From a bacterium (GTDB taxonomy: Bacteria; Electryoneota; RPQS01; DYHQ01), in the NCBI GenBank assembly GCA_030622545.1, contig JAUXGA010000008.1, positions 66,321 to 130,320 of the forward strand: a stretch of 64,000 bases of DNA, read 5' to 3'. Within the stretch, counting starts at the first letter, position 1; each line of letters opens with the position of its first letter. The notes under the pieces are model-generated. The model ran no database searches. It worked only from the letters and a program-made list of their open reading frames with translations, and was not told the origin of the DNA. The translations under genes were made by a program, and so were the position numbers. Shown here one piece after another: positions 25,132 through 34,713 of this stretch.

Positions 25132-25180
25132 CTTCCGGCGGATTGTATGAAGTTTCCTCATGTCACATTGCTCAAATCAC

Positions 25181-25214
25181 GGCGCGGCTATCTCCAAGAG
25201 CTGCGCCTTTTTTT
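25181..25214 (+). terminator. Intrinsic terminator after rplI
   Basis: GGCGCGGCT and AGCTGCGCC form a 9-bp stem with a 9-nt loop, followed by seven T. It should end the ribosomal transcript and lies just before the next gene's ribosome-binding site. Confidence 0.9.
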
Positions 25215-25228
25215 AGTAGAGGCTTTTG

Positions 25229-26464
25229 ATGACATACGCCTTTGCATTGCTGTTGTTGCTGGTGGCGCAAGTTGCTCTGCCTGCGACAAAATACGTCTCA
25301 CCGAGGTCAGATTCGCTGCCGGGTAGCGGCACGTCCGCAAATCCTTTCGGTGACTTGCAGCAGGCTATCGAGCAAGCGAAGGACGGTGATGTGCTCAAAT
25401 TAGCGCCCGGCGAGTATCTTTCAACGCCCGCTCCATTTATCGAAGAGCTGTGCGGCAACTGCGCGGAACACAAGACCGACGTCCAAGCCACACGCGGATT
25501 TATCATCGAGGGCAAAACTCTGCACATTCAGGGAGCAGGAGCAGATACAACCACCTTGTGCACCGATGCTGGTTATGGCGTCCTCTTCCTGAACTCCCGC
25601 GGCTCGACTCTCGAAGATGTCATGATTACCGGCGGCGTGCGAGACTTTGATGGGAATGCCACGGACGCTGGGATCGTCGTGAAATTTTCCTCGGTGACCA
25701 TCCGCCATTGCCATATCCGTGACAATACCGATTACAACGATTCTGTCATTGTGGGTATCGGCGGCGTTATGGGGCGCGAAAATTCCGAACTCCTTATTCA
25801 GGAATGCCGCATAACGAACAATTCGTGGGACGGCGTCGCACTCTACCGTGGAGCAACAGCCGTCATTGAGGATTGCGTGATTGATTCCGGTCGCGGAGTG
25901 GGCATCGGCGTTACGTGGGACGCGTCAGCAACGTGCCTGCGCAACCGCGTTTCCAACTATTGGAAAGGCATCGGAAGTTTCGGAACATCCACCGTCGTCG
26001 CTCGCAACAACGCCGTCTTCGATAACCTCGGCTGGGGAATTATCGCTACGGGTGAAAGCCATCTTATCGCCGAGAATAATGTCGTCACACGCAACGGGAA
26101 CTGCGGTATGGCGATCTGGTCGGCGAAATGCCGCGGCCGAATCGTCAACAATATCATTACGAAAAACGGCCACCGGAAAGAATGGGTCTGCCCGTGCGTG
26201 GGACTCTGGAGCGTCGGAAAAACGACCCATTGGACGATTGATTATAATGATGTGTGGGCGAATTTCTTAGATGATTTCAAAGGACCGATTCCTGTGATGC
26301 AGATGAACGGAACCCTGTCCGCCAACCCGCAATTTATTGACTCTCCTAATTTTCATCTGGCTCCATCGTCACCCTGCATCGATGCAGGAGATTCCAAATT
26401 GACCGATCCGGACGGCACACCTTCGGATTTAGGAATCCACGGCGGCCCCGCGGCAAGACGTTAG
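25229..26464 (+). CDS. Secreted right-handed beta-helix protein
   Basis: The product is about 411 residues with a signal peptide (YAFALLLLLVAQVALPA). KYVSPRSDSLPGSGTSANPFGDLQQAIEQAKDGDVLKLAPGEY is the usual entry into a parallel beta-helix. Repeats of the form IRHCHIRDNT, IQECRITNN, VIEDCVIDSG and IAENNVVTRNG follow. The end NFHLAPSSPCIDAGD, DPDGTPSDLGIHGG is a common closing motif of these proteins. There is no T9SS sorting domain, so it should stay periplasmic or leave by another route. ATG at 25229 fits better than TTG at 25226. Its substrate, if any, is unknown. It is joined to pyrD with a 2-bp gap. Confidence 0.85.
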   Translation: MTYAFALLLLLVAQVALPATKYVSPRSDSLPGSGTSANPFGDLQQAIEQAKDGDVLKLAPGEYLSTPAPFIEELCGNCAEHKTDVQATRGFIIEGKTLHIQGAGADTTTLCTDAGYGVLFLNSRGSTLEDVMITGGVRDFDGNATDAGIVVKFSSVTIRHCHIRDNTDYNDSVIVGIGGVMGRENSELLIQECRITNNSWDGVALYRGATAVIEDCVIDSGRGVGIGVTWDASATCLRNRVSNYWKGIGSFGTSTVVARNNAVFDNLGWGIIATGESHLIAENNVVTRNGNCGMAIWSAKCRGRIVNNIITKNGHRKEWVCPCVGLWSVGKTTHWTIDYNDVWANFLDDFKGPIPVMQMNGTLSANPQFIDSPNFHLAPSSPCIDAGDSKLTDPDGTPSDLGIHGGPAARR

Positions 26465-26466
26465 CG

Positions 26467-27486
26467 ATGTCCTATTCCCTCCTACGTCCCCTGCTTTTCC
26501 TGAGCGACCCCGAGCGCGCGCACGAGCGCGCGTTAACGTGGCTCGAACGCAGTCAACATAGTGCGTTTCTGTCCCGTTTGATGCGCCGCACTTGTCAGAT
26601 TCAGGATAAAAAATTAGAGCGCAAGCTGGGTAATCTGATATTTCCGAATCCGATTGGATTGGCCGCTGGATTCGACAAAGACGGGCGGGTTGTGCAGGCG
26701 GCGGAAAATCTCGGCTTCGGTTTTATGGAAGTCGGAACGGTAACTCCGAAACCACAGCCGGGCAATATCAAACCCCGGCTTTGGAGATTCCCTAAACAGA
26801 AGGCACTCGTCAATGCGCTTGGTTTTCCGGGCATTGGTGCTGCTGCCGTCGCGCATCACCTGAAGGATGTAACCGTTTCCATTCCTGTGGGCGTGAACCT
26901 CGGTAAGAATTTCGACACTCCACTCGAGCACGCGCACGAGGATTTACTCGCCGTATTGGGAATACTTTATCCGTTCGGCGATTTCTTTATCGTGAATGTT
27001 TCTTCGCCCAACACTCCGGGGTTGCGAGAACTGCAGCAATTCGAAGCGCTAACAAGAATTGCGAGCACGCTGCAGGAGAAATTAGCGGAGTTAGGGCCTA
27101 AACCTTTGCTGGTCAAAATTGCTCCCGATGTGACGGAACAAGACTTGGAAGAAATCGTACAGACCGTTTCCCAAAACAAGCTTGCCGGACTTGTTGTCGC
27201 CAACACAACCACCAACCGCGCTCAAGTGCCGGGTGCGGCTTTCCTCGACCGCGGAGGTTTGTCGGGTAAACCTCTCTTCGAACGAACGCTTTCACTGATA
27301 AAACAAACCCGCAATCTCTTAGGACGCGATACCATCCTCATCGCTTCCGGAGGTATCTTCAGCGGTACTGACGCCGCGAAAATCTTCGAGGCGGGCGCCG
27401 ACCTCGTTCAAATCTATACCGCGCTGATTTACCGCGGCCCCCGCTGTGCAAAGCTCATCAACCGCGAGCTACTGAATTTCCTTTAA
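26467..27486 (+). CDS. pyrD: Dihydroorotate dehydrogenase (quinone), class 2
   Basis: PyrD oxidises dihydroorotate to orotate with membrane quinone as acceptor. The 339-residue length and N-terminal helix (YSLLRPLLFLSDPERAHERAL) are those of class 2 enzymes. FMN-site motifs are NPIGLAAGFDKDG, EVGTVTPKPQPGN, FIVNVSSPNTPGLRELQ with the catalytic Ser, VANTTT, and SGGIFSGTDA. It would feed electrons to the same quinone pool used by the complex I encoded at 38-54 kb. A terminator at 27601 ends the unit. Confidence 0.96.
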   Translation: MSYSLLRPLLFLSDPERAHERALTWLERSQHSAFLSRLMRRTCQIQDKKLERKLGNLIFPNPIGLAAGFDKDGRVVQAAENLGFGFMEVGTVTPKPQPGNIKPRLWRFPKQKALVNALGFPGIGAAAVAHHLKDVTVSIPVGVNLGKNFDTPLEHAHEDLLAVLGILYPFGDFFIVNVSSPNTPGLRELQQFEALTRIASTLQEKLAELGPKPLLVKIAPDVTEQDLEEIVQTVSQNKLAGLVVANTTTNRAQVPGAAFLDRGGLSGKPLFERTLSLIKQTRNLLGRDTILIASGGIFSGTDAAKIFEAGADLVQIYTALIYRGPRCAKLINRELLNFL

Positions 27487-27497
27487 TTCCATTTCAT

Positions 27498-27516
27498 CCG
27501 CGACCAGAGGTCGCGG
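27498..27516. repeat. REP-like palindrome, copy 1
   Basis: CCGCGACC-AGA-GGTCGCGG, 12 bp after pyrD. The same 8-bp arms occur at 54558 and 61065 with different 3-bp centres. Confidence 0.75.
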
Positions 27517-27600
27517 CTAGTATCGAGAGGAATTTAATTCGCAAAACACCCATTCCCATGTAATTCTTTTCTAACAAAGCTCACGTAATTCATTTATTCT

Positions 27601-27640
27601 TGCCCCGATTGCTGAAAAAAGCGGTCGGGGCATTTCTATT
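27601..27640 (+). terminator. Intrinsic terminator after pyrD
   Basis: TGCCCCGATTGCT pairs over 13 bp (two G-U) with AGCGGTCGGGGCA across a GAAAAA loop, followed by TTTCTATT. Confidence 0.85.
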
Positions 27641-27972
27641 ATGAATCGTTATTCGGATACGTTTAATTCACCTGTTGAGCAGAAATATTATAGTAACACG
27701 AGCGTCAGGCGCACTGATTTGAGTAAAATAAATTGCGGAAATTGAAATAATGATTGAATTAAAACCGAGTTTCTGATAGATTTATAGCAATCAACTTATA
27801 CATTGTTGCAATCTCCTCTTGGGACGTTCGTAAAGAACTCTTTTAAAGAGACATATGCGGCTCTGTACGTGTGTATACGCGGGTGCATTTCGTCCCTTGA
27901 AGAAGGGGAATGCATTTGTGTAATCTCTATCGTTATTTATGTGTTGTCCTTGCCATAGTAAGGAGACTTCCT
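27641..27972. other. Intergenic leader of the 27973 gene
   Basis: AT-rich region without a credible gene. A hairpin at 27884-27914 (TGCATT/AATGCA and TCCCTT/AAGGGG around a GAAG loop) sits about 60 bp before the start codon and may be a 5'-UTR element. The ORF-track extension of the next gene to 27910 runs through this hairpin and is unlikely to be coding. I see no clear consensus promoter. Confidence 0.45.
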
Positions 27973-29835
27973 ATGAGAACGCCCATGATGCGCTGGATTT
28001 TTGTTTTCACTGTTATGCTTTTTACGAGTGCTTTGACCTATGCGGGAATTGATGCGACAACCGCCCCACTAAAACCTGGGCAGGGAGAATTCGAAACTCC
28101 CCTACTTGGCAATCTGGATTGTACCAACGCGATTGCCATTTCATGCCCGGAGACTGTTTCGGGACAGACCATTGAATACCCGAACAATGTTTCTTATTGG
28201 TCGTGTGGATTCACTGATCCAGGCGGAGAAATCATCTATGAATTGACGCTCGAAACCGTCATGGATTTGACCATCACGATTCTCGAACAGAACGAAGGAT
28301 GTATTGACGTTTATTTTCTTGAACAGTGCGACGAACAACCGTGCACCTGGATTGGATCGGAAACAGGAGATGCCCGGATGATTCACGATATCGGCCCCGG
28401 CACCTTCTATGTCGTTGTCGATCGATGGATTGGCTGCAGCCCCGGGTCGTATGATTTCGAGCTTCAATTTGACTGCAATCCTCCGCCGCCTTCCTGCAAT
28501 TATATCGGCCGCAGTACAGAAAATTTAGGTCGGCTTAATTGGTACGCTGATGGAGAATGGAGTTCCGTCGACGGGCTTATCTATCAGGTATTCCGAGGCG
28601 GCTTTCTCCCGGCGGCTCCCGATGTTGTTGTCTTCAATCCGACAACCGGCGATGTCGTGCGCAGCTTTCAACTAAGCTTCACAACCGCTGCTCAGCGCGG
28701 AATCGCTGTGGATGCCCGCAATGGAAATCTATGGATCGCGGGATGGATCAATAGAATGATTTACTATGTTGACGATGCAGGCTCTCTGATCCACAGCTTT
28801 GGTCATGGGCCTCTCTATGCCGGATTAGCGTACGATCCGGACAACCAACGACTCTGGGCGGTCACAAACAACGCCCCTGATAAATATTTTGTCTATGATG
28901 TCAGCAATCCTTTGGAGCCCACTCTCCTTTGGGGACCCACACCGGTCCCTTGGCAATGCGGCGGTACGTTCTTCGGAACTAATTTCAACGGCGCCGGTCT
29001 CGAATACAGTCCTTTTTCCAACAGCGTTATCTTCATCAATCAGGATGGAGCGGCACAGGAGTGTTTCCATGATAACGGAGACGGAACACTGACGCCGATG
29101 GGCTGCTGTCAGTTGTCCCCCCTCCAGTGGCCTTGGGGTTGTGCGCTGATTGATGGTGCTTTCGGCGATCGTGGCGCTCTATTCGTCACCAGTCTCGACG
29201 AATGGCCCTTTGGACCGTGGCTGGTGGATGTGTTCGAAACCGTCTGCGATGCCATGCTTCCCGTCGAACTCTCTTCTTTCACAGCGACCGGCCGCAATGG
29301 ATACATTGACCTCGCCTGGACAACCGCCAGTGAACTTAATACGGCTCATTTCAATGTCTATCGCCGACAGACAACATCGACCTGGCGCGAAATCGCGCAG
29401 ATTCCTTCACAAGGCAACGGGACATTTATGCGCGACTATACCTACAAAGACGAAGGCGTAAGAGTAAATCAGGAGTACGAGTATTTGCTCGCGGATGTTG
29501 ACCTATCAGGACTTGAAACGCGGGCTGACAATATGATATGCCGAGCCACCGCTCTTCCGGAAGCTCAACCTACGGACTTCGCCCTCTATCAAAACTACCC
29601 CAATCCCTTCAATCCGGAAACCACCATTCGCTACGACGTGGGAAAAGCGGGACACGTGCAGTTGCAGGTCTTCGATATTACGGGAAGACTTGTTTCTACT
29701 CTTGAAAGCGGCTACGCCGCTGCAGGGTCTTATTCGGTTGTTTTCGATGGGAGTGAGTTGCCGTCGGGAATTTATCTGGTGGTTTTAGATGCGGAACGCT
29801 TCCGCGCCGTAACGAAAATTGTTTTAGCAAAATAG
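27973..29835 (+). CDS. T9SS-sorted secreted protein with propeller-like region
   Basis: I start at the ATG at 27973 (AAGGAGA upstream), giving a signal peptide MRWIFVFTVMLFTSALTYA|G. The first third (NLDCTNAIAISCPETVSGQTI to ELQFDCN) is a Cys-rich domain resembling bacterial pre-peptidase C-terminal domains. The middle (GIAVDARNGNLWIAGW, GLAYDPDNQRLWAVTN, GAGLEYSPFSNSVIFIN) looks like a beta-propeller. PVELSSFTATGRNGYIDLAWTTASELNTAHFNVYR is an FN3-like domain found ahead of T9SS tails. The end (NYPNPFNPETTIRYDVGKAGHVQLQVFDITGR to the terminal KIVLAK) is a type A sorting domain. Function is unknown; it is a surface or secreted protein. Confidence 0.88.
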   Translation: MRTPMMRWIFVFTVMLFTSALTYAGIDATTAPLKPGQGEFETPLLGNLDCTNAIAISCPETVSGQTIEYPNNVSYWSCGFTDPGGEIIYELTLETVMDLTITILEQNEGCIDVYFLEQCDEQPCTWIGSETGDARMIHDIGPGTFYVVVDRWIGCSPGSYDFELQFDCNPPPPSCNYIGRSTENLGRLNWYADGEWSSVDGLIYQVFRGGFLPAAPDVVVFNPTTGDVVRSFQLSFTTAAQRGIAVDARNGNLWIAGWINRMIYYVDDAGSLIHSFGHGPLYAGLAYDPDNQRLWAVTNNAPDKYFVYDVSNPLEPTLLWGPTPVPWQCGGTFFGTNFNGAGLEYSPFSNSVIFINQDGAAQECFHDNGDGTLTPMGCCQLSPLQWPWGCALIDGAFGDRGALFVTSLDEWPFGPWLVDVFETVCDAMLPVELSSFTATGRNGYIDLAWTTASELNTAHFNVYRRQTTSTWREIAQIPSQGNGTFMRDYTYKDEGVRVNQEYEYLLADVDLSGLETRADNMICRATALPEAQPTDFALYQNYPNPFNPETTIRYDVGKAGHVQLQVFDITGRLVSTLESGYAAAGSYSVVFDGSELPSGIYLVVLDAERFRAVTKIVLAK

Positions 29836-29876
29836 ATGATGTCGCGCATTCCTCCAAGCGACAATCATTGACCGAA

Positions 29877-29911
29877 CCGCGCAAACGCCCCTTCCGTTTG
29901 CGCGGTTTTTT
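29877..29911 (+). terminator. Intrinsic terminator after the T9SS gene
   Basis: CCGCGCAAACG and CGTTTGCGCGG form a perfect 11-bp stem with a 7-nt loop and six T. Confidence 0.92.
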
Positions 29912-29962
29912 CTATAGACACTTCCCCATACTGGCAAAATCTCATTATCAGAAAGATAGACA

Positions 29963-29993
29963 AAGCCCCGCTTTTTTCAGGTGGGGCTTGTTT
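29963..29993. terminator. Second hairpin, weak terminator
   Basis: AAGCCCCGC and GTGGGGCTT form a 9-bp stem with a T-rich loop, followed only by GTTTC. It may back up the terminator at 29877. A third small hairpin (AGGAAA-CTTG-TTTCCT then TTTT) lies near 30044-30060. Confidence 0.45.
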
Positions 29994-30294
29994 CATGCCA
30001 TTAAGATATTGAACAGCGAATTAAGGACAAAAAGGGGAGGAGGAAACTTGTTTCCTTTTTAAATATCTGCCGGATCCACGAAATACGAGTTCATAATCAA
30101 TTTTATCGTAATTACATAATAAACAATATGTCATTGTGATTGAAATGCTTTTTACTCAATCTTACAGGAAACTAAAAAAATTCTATAAATCAAAAAACCA
30201 ATAGATTTTCAGGAATCGACTTGCTATATTGATAAAAGGAAAGCACATTGATTTGACACAAACCGTTACATGTTGTTTTTTAAGGAGGTACATC
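29994..30294. other. AT-rich intergenic region upstream of the 30295 gene
   Basis: No gene is visible. TTGC directly before TATATT (30225-30230) makes an extended -10 promoter with a weak -35, about 65 bp before the start codon. TTGACA at 30254 has no good -10. Confidence 0.4.
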
Positions 30295-31761
30295 ATGACA
30301 CGTCTGGTAAAGGTTATTGGAGTTTGCCTTTTAGTCGGTGCACTCTCGACGGCAGCTTGGGCGATTCCGCAAATGATTAACTATCAAGGGGCGATGGTGG
30401 ACACGAGCGGCGTCCCTGTGGACAGCACCTTATCTATAACTTTCAGAATGTGGAACGATCCTGTTTCTGTTTTACCCGGCGACCTGCTCTGGAACGAAAC
30501 TCAGCCTGTCGTGGTAATTACCGACGGGCTTTTTAATGTCCTGCTGGGAAGCGTGAACAACATACCCCTTTCCGTGTTCGACGACGATAGCGTCTGGCTC
30601 GAGGTGAAAGTAGGTTTGAATCCAGCGATGACTCCACGTCAAAGGATTGCGTCTGTGGCGTATGCGTTTCACGCTTGGTACGCTGATACGGCGGGAGTGG
30701 CGTTGATAGGTCCCGGTGTGAGTTACGCGCGCGTTTACACGGTGGCCGAGGCCGGAGGAGATTTCACTTCCGTGGCGGCCGCTATTGCCGCGATTCCCCT
30801 TCCCGGACCGCCCTATCTGATTCGAGTGATGGCAGGAACCTACAATGAGCCAGCTTTCACAATTCCAGGCAATGTAACCTTGCGCGGCGCGGGAAGGGAC
30901 TGCACGTTTCTGATCGTTAATGGCGGAATCACCATGAACCAACCATCCGCTATGATCACCGGTTTTTATATCCGAACCAGTTCTTCTGCTGTCGGAGGCA
31001 TTGACGTTACCGCTGAAGGCATCACGATCTGCGACAACTACATAACGAATGAGTATAGCGACGGCATCACGATCTCAGGAGACTGGAAAACCATCATCCA
31101 TGATAACAGGATTCGCAACTGTGAAGGCTACGGCGTGTTGGCTCAGGACGGTGCCAGTCCCTTCATCCATGACAACGCCATTTCTGACAATGCGTCCGGC
31201 GGTGTTCAATTCTACGAATCGGGTGGAACTCTCAGTAACAACAAGATTTTCGGTAACAGCATGTATGGAGTCTTCTTGCAAGGAATGACTTCCATTGAAG
31301 CTGTTCTGACCGTTGATGACAATCAGATCGGCAACCACAATACAGGCATCATGCTGATGTTGGAGTATTCTGAGCCCCGAATAATGGGCAATGAAATCCG
31401 CGCAAACAATACATATGGCATTGAGGTTGTTGCGGGGTTCGCGCATATTGTCGCCAATACCATCTCTCGGTGCTCCGGTGCCGGGATTGCTGTGGCTGGT
31501 GATATGGCATCGGCGCACATCGTCGGTAATAACATCTGGGATAACCAAATGTACGGATTGGAATGCAGTGGAGGAGGCGGTGGCGCTACGAATTCCGTTG
31601 TCAGTTCCAATATTATCATCCTTAATGGCCAGGACATCTGGTATCCGGGACCGGCGATACCACCTTTCACCTTCAACAACAACACCTTCGATTCAAGTCC
31701 GGGTTTGCCAGCACCCGGTCGGTACAATGTTGATTCGAATGGAAATCCCATTGCTCCATAA
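30295..31761 (+). CDS. Secreted beta-helix protein with N-terminal FCB-type domain
   Basis: A perfect AAGGAGGT precedes the ATG at 30295; the ORF-track start (30229) lies inside the likely promoter. The signal peptide ends STAAWA. The first domain (INYQGAMVDTSGVPVDSTLSITFRMW, LWNETQPVVVITDGLFNVLLGS, PRQRIASVAYAFHA) is common at the start of FCB and planctomycete surface proteins. From VYTVAEAGGDFTSVAAAIAAI onward it is a right-handed parallel beta-helix with repeats such as IIHDNRIRNCEGYGV and FIHDNAISDNASGGV. There is no T9SS tail. The next small secreted protein follows at once, and they may act together. No active site is evident. Confidence 0.85.
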   Translation: MTRLVKVIGVCLLVGALSTAAWAIPQMINYQGAMVDTSGVPVDSTLSITFRMWNDPVSVLPGDLLWNETQPVVVITDGLFNVLLGSVNNIPLSVFDDDSVWLEVKVGLNPAMTPRQRIASVAYAFHAWYADTAGVALIGPGVSYARVYTVAEAGGDFTSVAAAIAAIPLPGPPYLIRVMAGTYNEPAFTIPGNVTLRGAGRDCTFLIVNGGITMNQPSAMITGFYIRTSSSAVGGIDVTAEGITICDNYITNEYSDGITISGDWKTIIHDNRIRNCEGYGVLAQDGASPFIHDNAISDNASGGVQFYESGGTLSNNKIFGNSMYGVFLQGMTSIEAVLTVDDNQIGNHNTGIMLMLEYSEPRIMGNEIRANNTYGIEVVAGFAHIVANTISRCSGAGIAVAGDMASAHIVGNNIWDNQMYGLECSGGGGGATNSVVSSNIIILNGQDIWYPGPAIPPFTFNNNTFDSSPGLPAPGRYNVDSNGNPIAP

Positions 31762-31817
31762 GGCTTGAGATCCGAGTAGAAGAAATCATTGTTTTCCACG
31801 AAAGAGAGGTGTTGAAA

Positions 31818-32333
31818 GTGCAAAAAATAAATCGATTCAAAGGCGGCTTGGCAATTCTGGCGTTTCTGATGTTTACAACGGTATGTATCGGTCTCGGTCG
31901 GAGCAGCGATGGCATCTTTACCATCCGACGCTCTGTCTTGGATAATGCGGGCGGCGCAATCTCAGAAGCTCCGTCCGGCGGACTCTATGCGATGAACAAC
32001 AGCTTTGGGCAGCCATCGGCTATCGGCGTTTCGACCGTCATAGGTGTCAATCCGGAAAAGCTCTATGCGGGATATCAGTTGCCGCTTATTTTAACTGAGG
32101 TGGACTCGTTGGTTACCTATCGTGTGCCTGTGACATTGGATATGAGGCTCTGGTGGGAGAAAATCCCTTGGGCAACAGGGTATCGTATCTATACGAACGC
32201 GACGGATCCCTTCGGGCTCTATATTACATTGGGAGCTAGCTCCCAAACGCAATATACTCACTCAGGCGTGGTCGGCATATCGGCAAAGCAGTTCTATCTC
32301 GTCCGAGCAATGCGTCCGTGGGTAACTCCGTAG
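31818..32333 (+). CDS. Small secreted protein with FN3-like end
   Basis: I choose the GTG at 31818 because GAGAGG lies 8 bp upstream; the ORF-track GTG (31809) overlaps that site. The product is about 171 residues with a signal peptide or anchor (GGLAILAFLMFTTVCIG). The middle (VLDNAGGAISEAPSGGLYAMNNSFGQPSAIGVS, then LYAGYQLP) matches a short beta-domain often seen at the start of FCB surface proteins. The end (LDMRLWWEKIPWATGYRIYTNATDPF) resembles a single FN3 module. It is transcribed with the beta-helix gene and closed by a terminator. Function unknown. Confidence 0.75.
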   Translation: MQKINRFKGGLAILAFLMFTTVCIGLGRSSDGIFTIRRSVLDNAGGAISEAPSGGLYAMNNSFGQPSAIGVSTVIGVNPEKLYAGYQLPLILTEVDSLVTYRVPVTLDMRLWWEKIPWATGYRIYTNATDPFGLYITLGASSQTQYTHSGVVGISAKQFYLVRAMRPWVTP

Positions 32334-32357
32334 CACAAGCCTAATCTGATTTGCTCG

Positions 32358-32391
32358 AAGCCCCGCTCTTCTTTTAGGCGGGGCTTTTTTT
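32358..32391 (+). terminator. Intrinsic terminator
   Basis: AAGCCCCGC and GCGGGGCTT form a perfect 9-bp stem with an 11-nt loop and a run of seven T. It ends the 30295-32333 unit. Confidence 0.92.
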
Positions 32392-32434
32392 ATACGCGCT
32401 TGATAATGTCGGTCATGAGTCGTAACTTTGTTTA

Positions 32435-33607
32435 ATGTCTCTCTCCAAAAAACACTCCGGGCATGGTTCGGCGAAGAAAATGAGTTTCGGAATTTATCTA
32501 CACATGCCGTTTTGTCGGCGGCGCTGTCCTTATTGCGACTTCTACAAGAAAGTTCCGCGTGCGAACGAATTGGAAACCTTTCCGAGTTTGCTCGAAAAGG
32601 AACTGCAAGCTCGCGCGCAAAATGCTCCGTTTTCCGAGCGCGAAGTTACTTCTATCTATTTCGGTGGCGGCACACCATCTCTCCATCCACCACGAGATAT
32701 CGCCAACCTTCTACACACAATTCGCCGGCTTTGGCCTGTGAAAAGCAATGCCGAAATCACTCTCGAAGCCAATCCCGGAACCATCGGTTTGAATGAAATG
32801 GAAGCGTTGCTTTCCTGCGGAGTCAATCGGCTTTCACTTGGGATTCAGTCTTTCTCGGAACGCAAACTGCAACTTCTTTTTCGAGACCATGATACACAGG
32901 AGAGTCAAGCATCTTTCAAATACGCAAGACAAGCAGGCTTTCAAAATATCTCGGTGGATTTAATCTATGGACTCCCCGGCGAAACGGCAGATGAATGGCG
33001 AAACGATTTAGACGAAGTCCTCGATATCGCACCCGAACATGCTTCCCTCTACAATCTTGAATATCACGAGGGAACTCCATTCTACCGCTGGCGTGAAAAA
33101 GGCAAACTTATTCCTCTAAATGATGAAACGGAATTGGAATTCTACCTCGCGGCATCCGACAAACTTACCCGTGCCGGTTTCGAACACTACGAGATTTCCA
33201 ATTTCGCGCGCCCCTCGCTACGCTCGCACCATAATCTCCTTTACTGGACAGGAAGCCCTTACTTAGGGATAGGGCCATCCGCACATTCCTACGATAGTAA
33301 ACGAACACGACTTGAAAATCCCGCAAATCTCGACGACTGGAAAGCGAATCTCCGTAAAAGCGAAGTCCTCACCGATGAACAATGGCTCTTGGAATGGCTG
33401 TCGTTGCGACTGCGCTTGTCGGATGGCTTGTATTACCAGAAGACTGTCGAGACTGTTGGCGATTCTCGGGCGGAGGCTTTATGGCTCGCTGCCAAAGACA
33501 TTGACCCGAAATTCGCGCACGTTAATCACGAGCATTTGGCGCTTAAACCTCGGGGCTGGTTTTGCCAAAATGATATTATATTATTGTTATATAAGAATAT
33601 AAGCTGA
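32435..33607 (+). CDS. hemW: Radical SAM heme chaperone HemW family
   Basis: The 390-residue protein carries the radical-SAM cluster motif CRRRCPYCDFYK, followed by IYFGGGTPSL, ITLEANPGT, RLSLGIQSF, ISVDLIYGLPGET, and HYEISNFARP. This is the HemW/coproporphyrinogen-dehydrogenase-like family. The CxxxCxxC spacing is that of HemW. HemW hands heme to respiratory enzymes; true CPDH would have extra N-terminal sequence, so HemW is preferred. The first ATG (32435) lacks a clear ribosome-binding site; ATG 32480 (MSFGIYLHMPF) is an alternative closer to the family start. The C-terminal winged-helix region is present (LKPRGWFCQNDIILLL). Confidence 0.9.
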   Translation: MSLSKKHSGHGSAKKMSFGIYLHMPFCRRRCPYCDFYKKVPRANELETFPSLLEKELQARAQNAPFSEREVTSIYFGGGTPSLHPPRDIANLLHTIRRLWPVKSNAEITLEANPGTIGLNEMEALLSCGVNRLSLGIQSFSERKLQLLFRDHDTQESQASFKYARQAGFQNISVDLIYGLPGETADEWRNDLDEVLDIAPEHASLYNLEYHEGTPFYRWREKGKLIPLNDETELEFYLAASDKLTRAGFEHYEISNFARPSLRSHHNLLYWTGSPYLGIGPSAHSYDSKRTRLENPANLDDWKANLRKSEVLTDEQWLLEWLSLRLRLSDGLYYQKTVETVGDSRAEALWLAAKDIDPKFAHVNHEHLALKPRGWFCQNDIILLLYKNIS

Positions 33608-33691
33608 GACACGCATGCGGAACACCCTCCTTCAGGAAACCGTATAATGAATGAGGGTTTCTGACCCATCTTGTAATCTATTGTTTTTATT

Positions 33692-34555
33692 ATGAAAATT
33701 ACAATTCTTGACGGAGCTATGGGCACAGAGCTTCAGCGCCGAGGACAGCGTACGCTGTTGCCTCTCTGGTCAGCTCACGCTTTGATTAATACACCGGATT
33801 TAACAAGACAAATTCATTCGGAATATGTACTTGCAGGCGCAGAAGTCCTGACTGCAAATACGTTTAGAACCTCCCGGTACACTTTAGCCAAGACCAACAT
33901 GGAACATCAGGCTGCGGCGTTGACGTATCGCGCCGTCCAGCTTGCCCGTGAAGCTGCCGCTTCAGCTCCTCGCTCCAAGAAAATCCGGATAGCCGGCTCC
34001 ATAGCGCCGTTGGAGGACTGCTATCGTCCTGGTTTAGCTCCAACAGATGATATCCTGCGTCGCGAGCACCATGCACAAGCGGGACTATTGGCGGACGCGG
34101 GCGTGGATCTGATTCTGGTTGAAACCCAGAATAACATCCGGGAAGCGCGCATTGCCGCACAGGCAGCGCTCGCTCAGCGGATGCCCGTTTGGGTGTCACT
34201 TTGCCCCAAAGATGGTCAAACCCTTTTTTCAGGAGAACCTCTCCGAGAAGCCGTCCGCACCATCGCCGGGCTCAAACCGGAGGCGATTTTAGTCAATTGT
34301 TGTCCTCCTCCTATCGCGCGGGATGCTGTGCGGGTTCTTACGGAGGAATGGGATGGCCCATGGGGAGCTTACCCAAACTTTGGGATTCCGGAAGATGAGA
34401 CAGATTCTAACTTTGCGGAATCTCTTTCGCCGGCTAAGTTTGCCGAATGGGGTATGGAAATCGTATCCGATGGGGCTCAAATTATCGGCGGATGCTGCGG
34501 AACGCGTGTTGCTCACATCGCTGAATTCGCGACGGATTTGAGAAAACCCCACTAA
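33692..34555 (+). CDS. Homocysteine S-methyltransferase family protein
   Basis: The 287-residue TIM-barrel has the family start ILDGAMGTELQRRG, TANTFRTSRY, and the zinc-binding cysteines in ILVNCCPP and IIGGCCGTRVAHI. These enzymes move a methyl group to homocysteine to make methionine, from S-methylmethionine, SAM or betaine, or act as the first domain of MetH. A split MetH system is possible. No cobalamin or folate domain is encoded nearby. The upstream gap (33635-33663) has an imperfect hairpin (TCAGGAAACC/GGGTTTCTGA) but no recognisable SAM riboswitch. Confidence 0.85.
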   Translation: MKITILDGAMGTELQRRGQRTLLPLWSAHALINTPDLTRQIHSEYVLAGAEVLTANTFRTSRYTLAKTNMEHQAAALTYRAVQLAREAAASAPRSKKIRIAGSIAPLEDCYRPGLAPTDDILRREHHAQAGLLADAGVDLILVETQNNIREARIAAQAALAQRMPVWVSLCPKDGQTLFSGEPLREAVRTIAGLKPEAILVNCCPPPIARDAVRVLTEEWDGPWGAYPNFGIPEDETDSNFAESLSPAKFAEWGMEIVSDGAQIIGGCCGTRVAHIAEFATDLRKPH

Positions 34556-34713
34556 GTATATATTATTCAATAGCAATTTTTAGAGAATTTTTTATCACCT
34601 CCTCTTTTTCTCTTGACATTTCACGAACGTTTCACCAAATTTAATAAAGGAATCTCCTGACGCTTGAGGGAGTTTTCCGTCGCTTTTAAACCGGGTACGC
34701 CACTTTTAACAAC

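Noticed and set aside
33608-33691. SAM riboswitch upstream of the homocysteine methyltransferase-like gene
   Set aside because: Only an 84-bp gap with one imperfect hairpin; the conserved SAM-riboswitch core sequences are not present.
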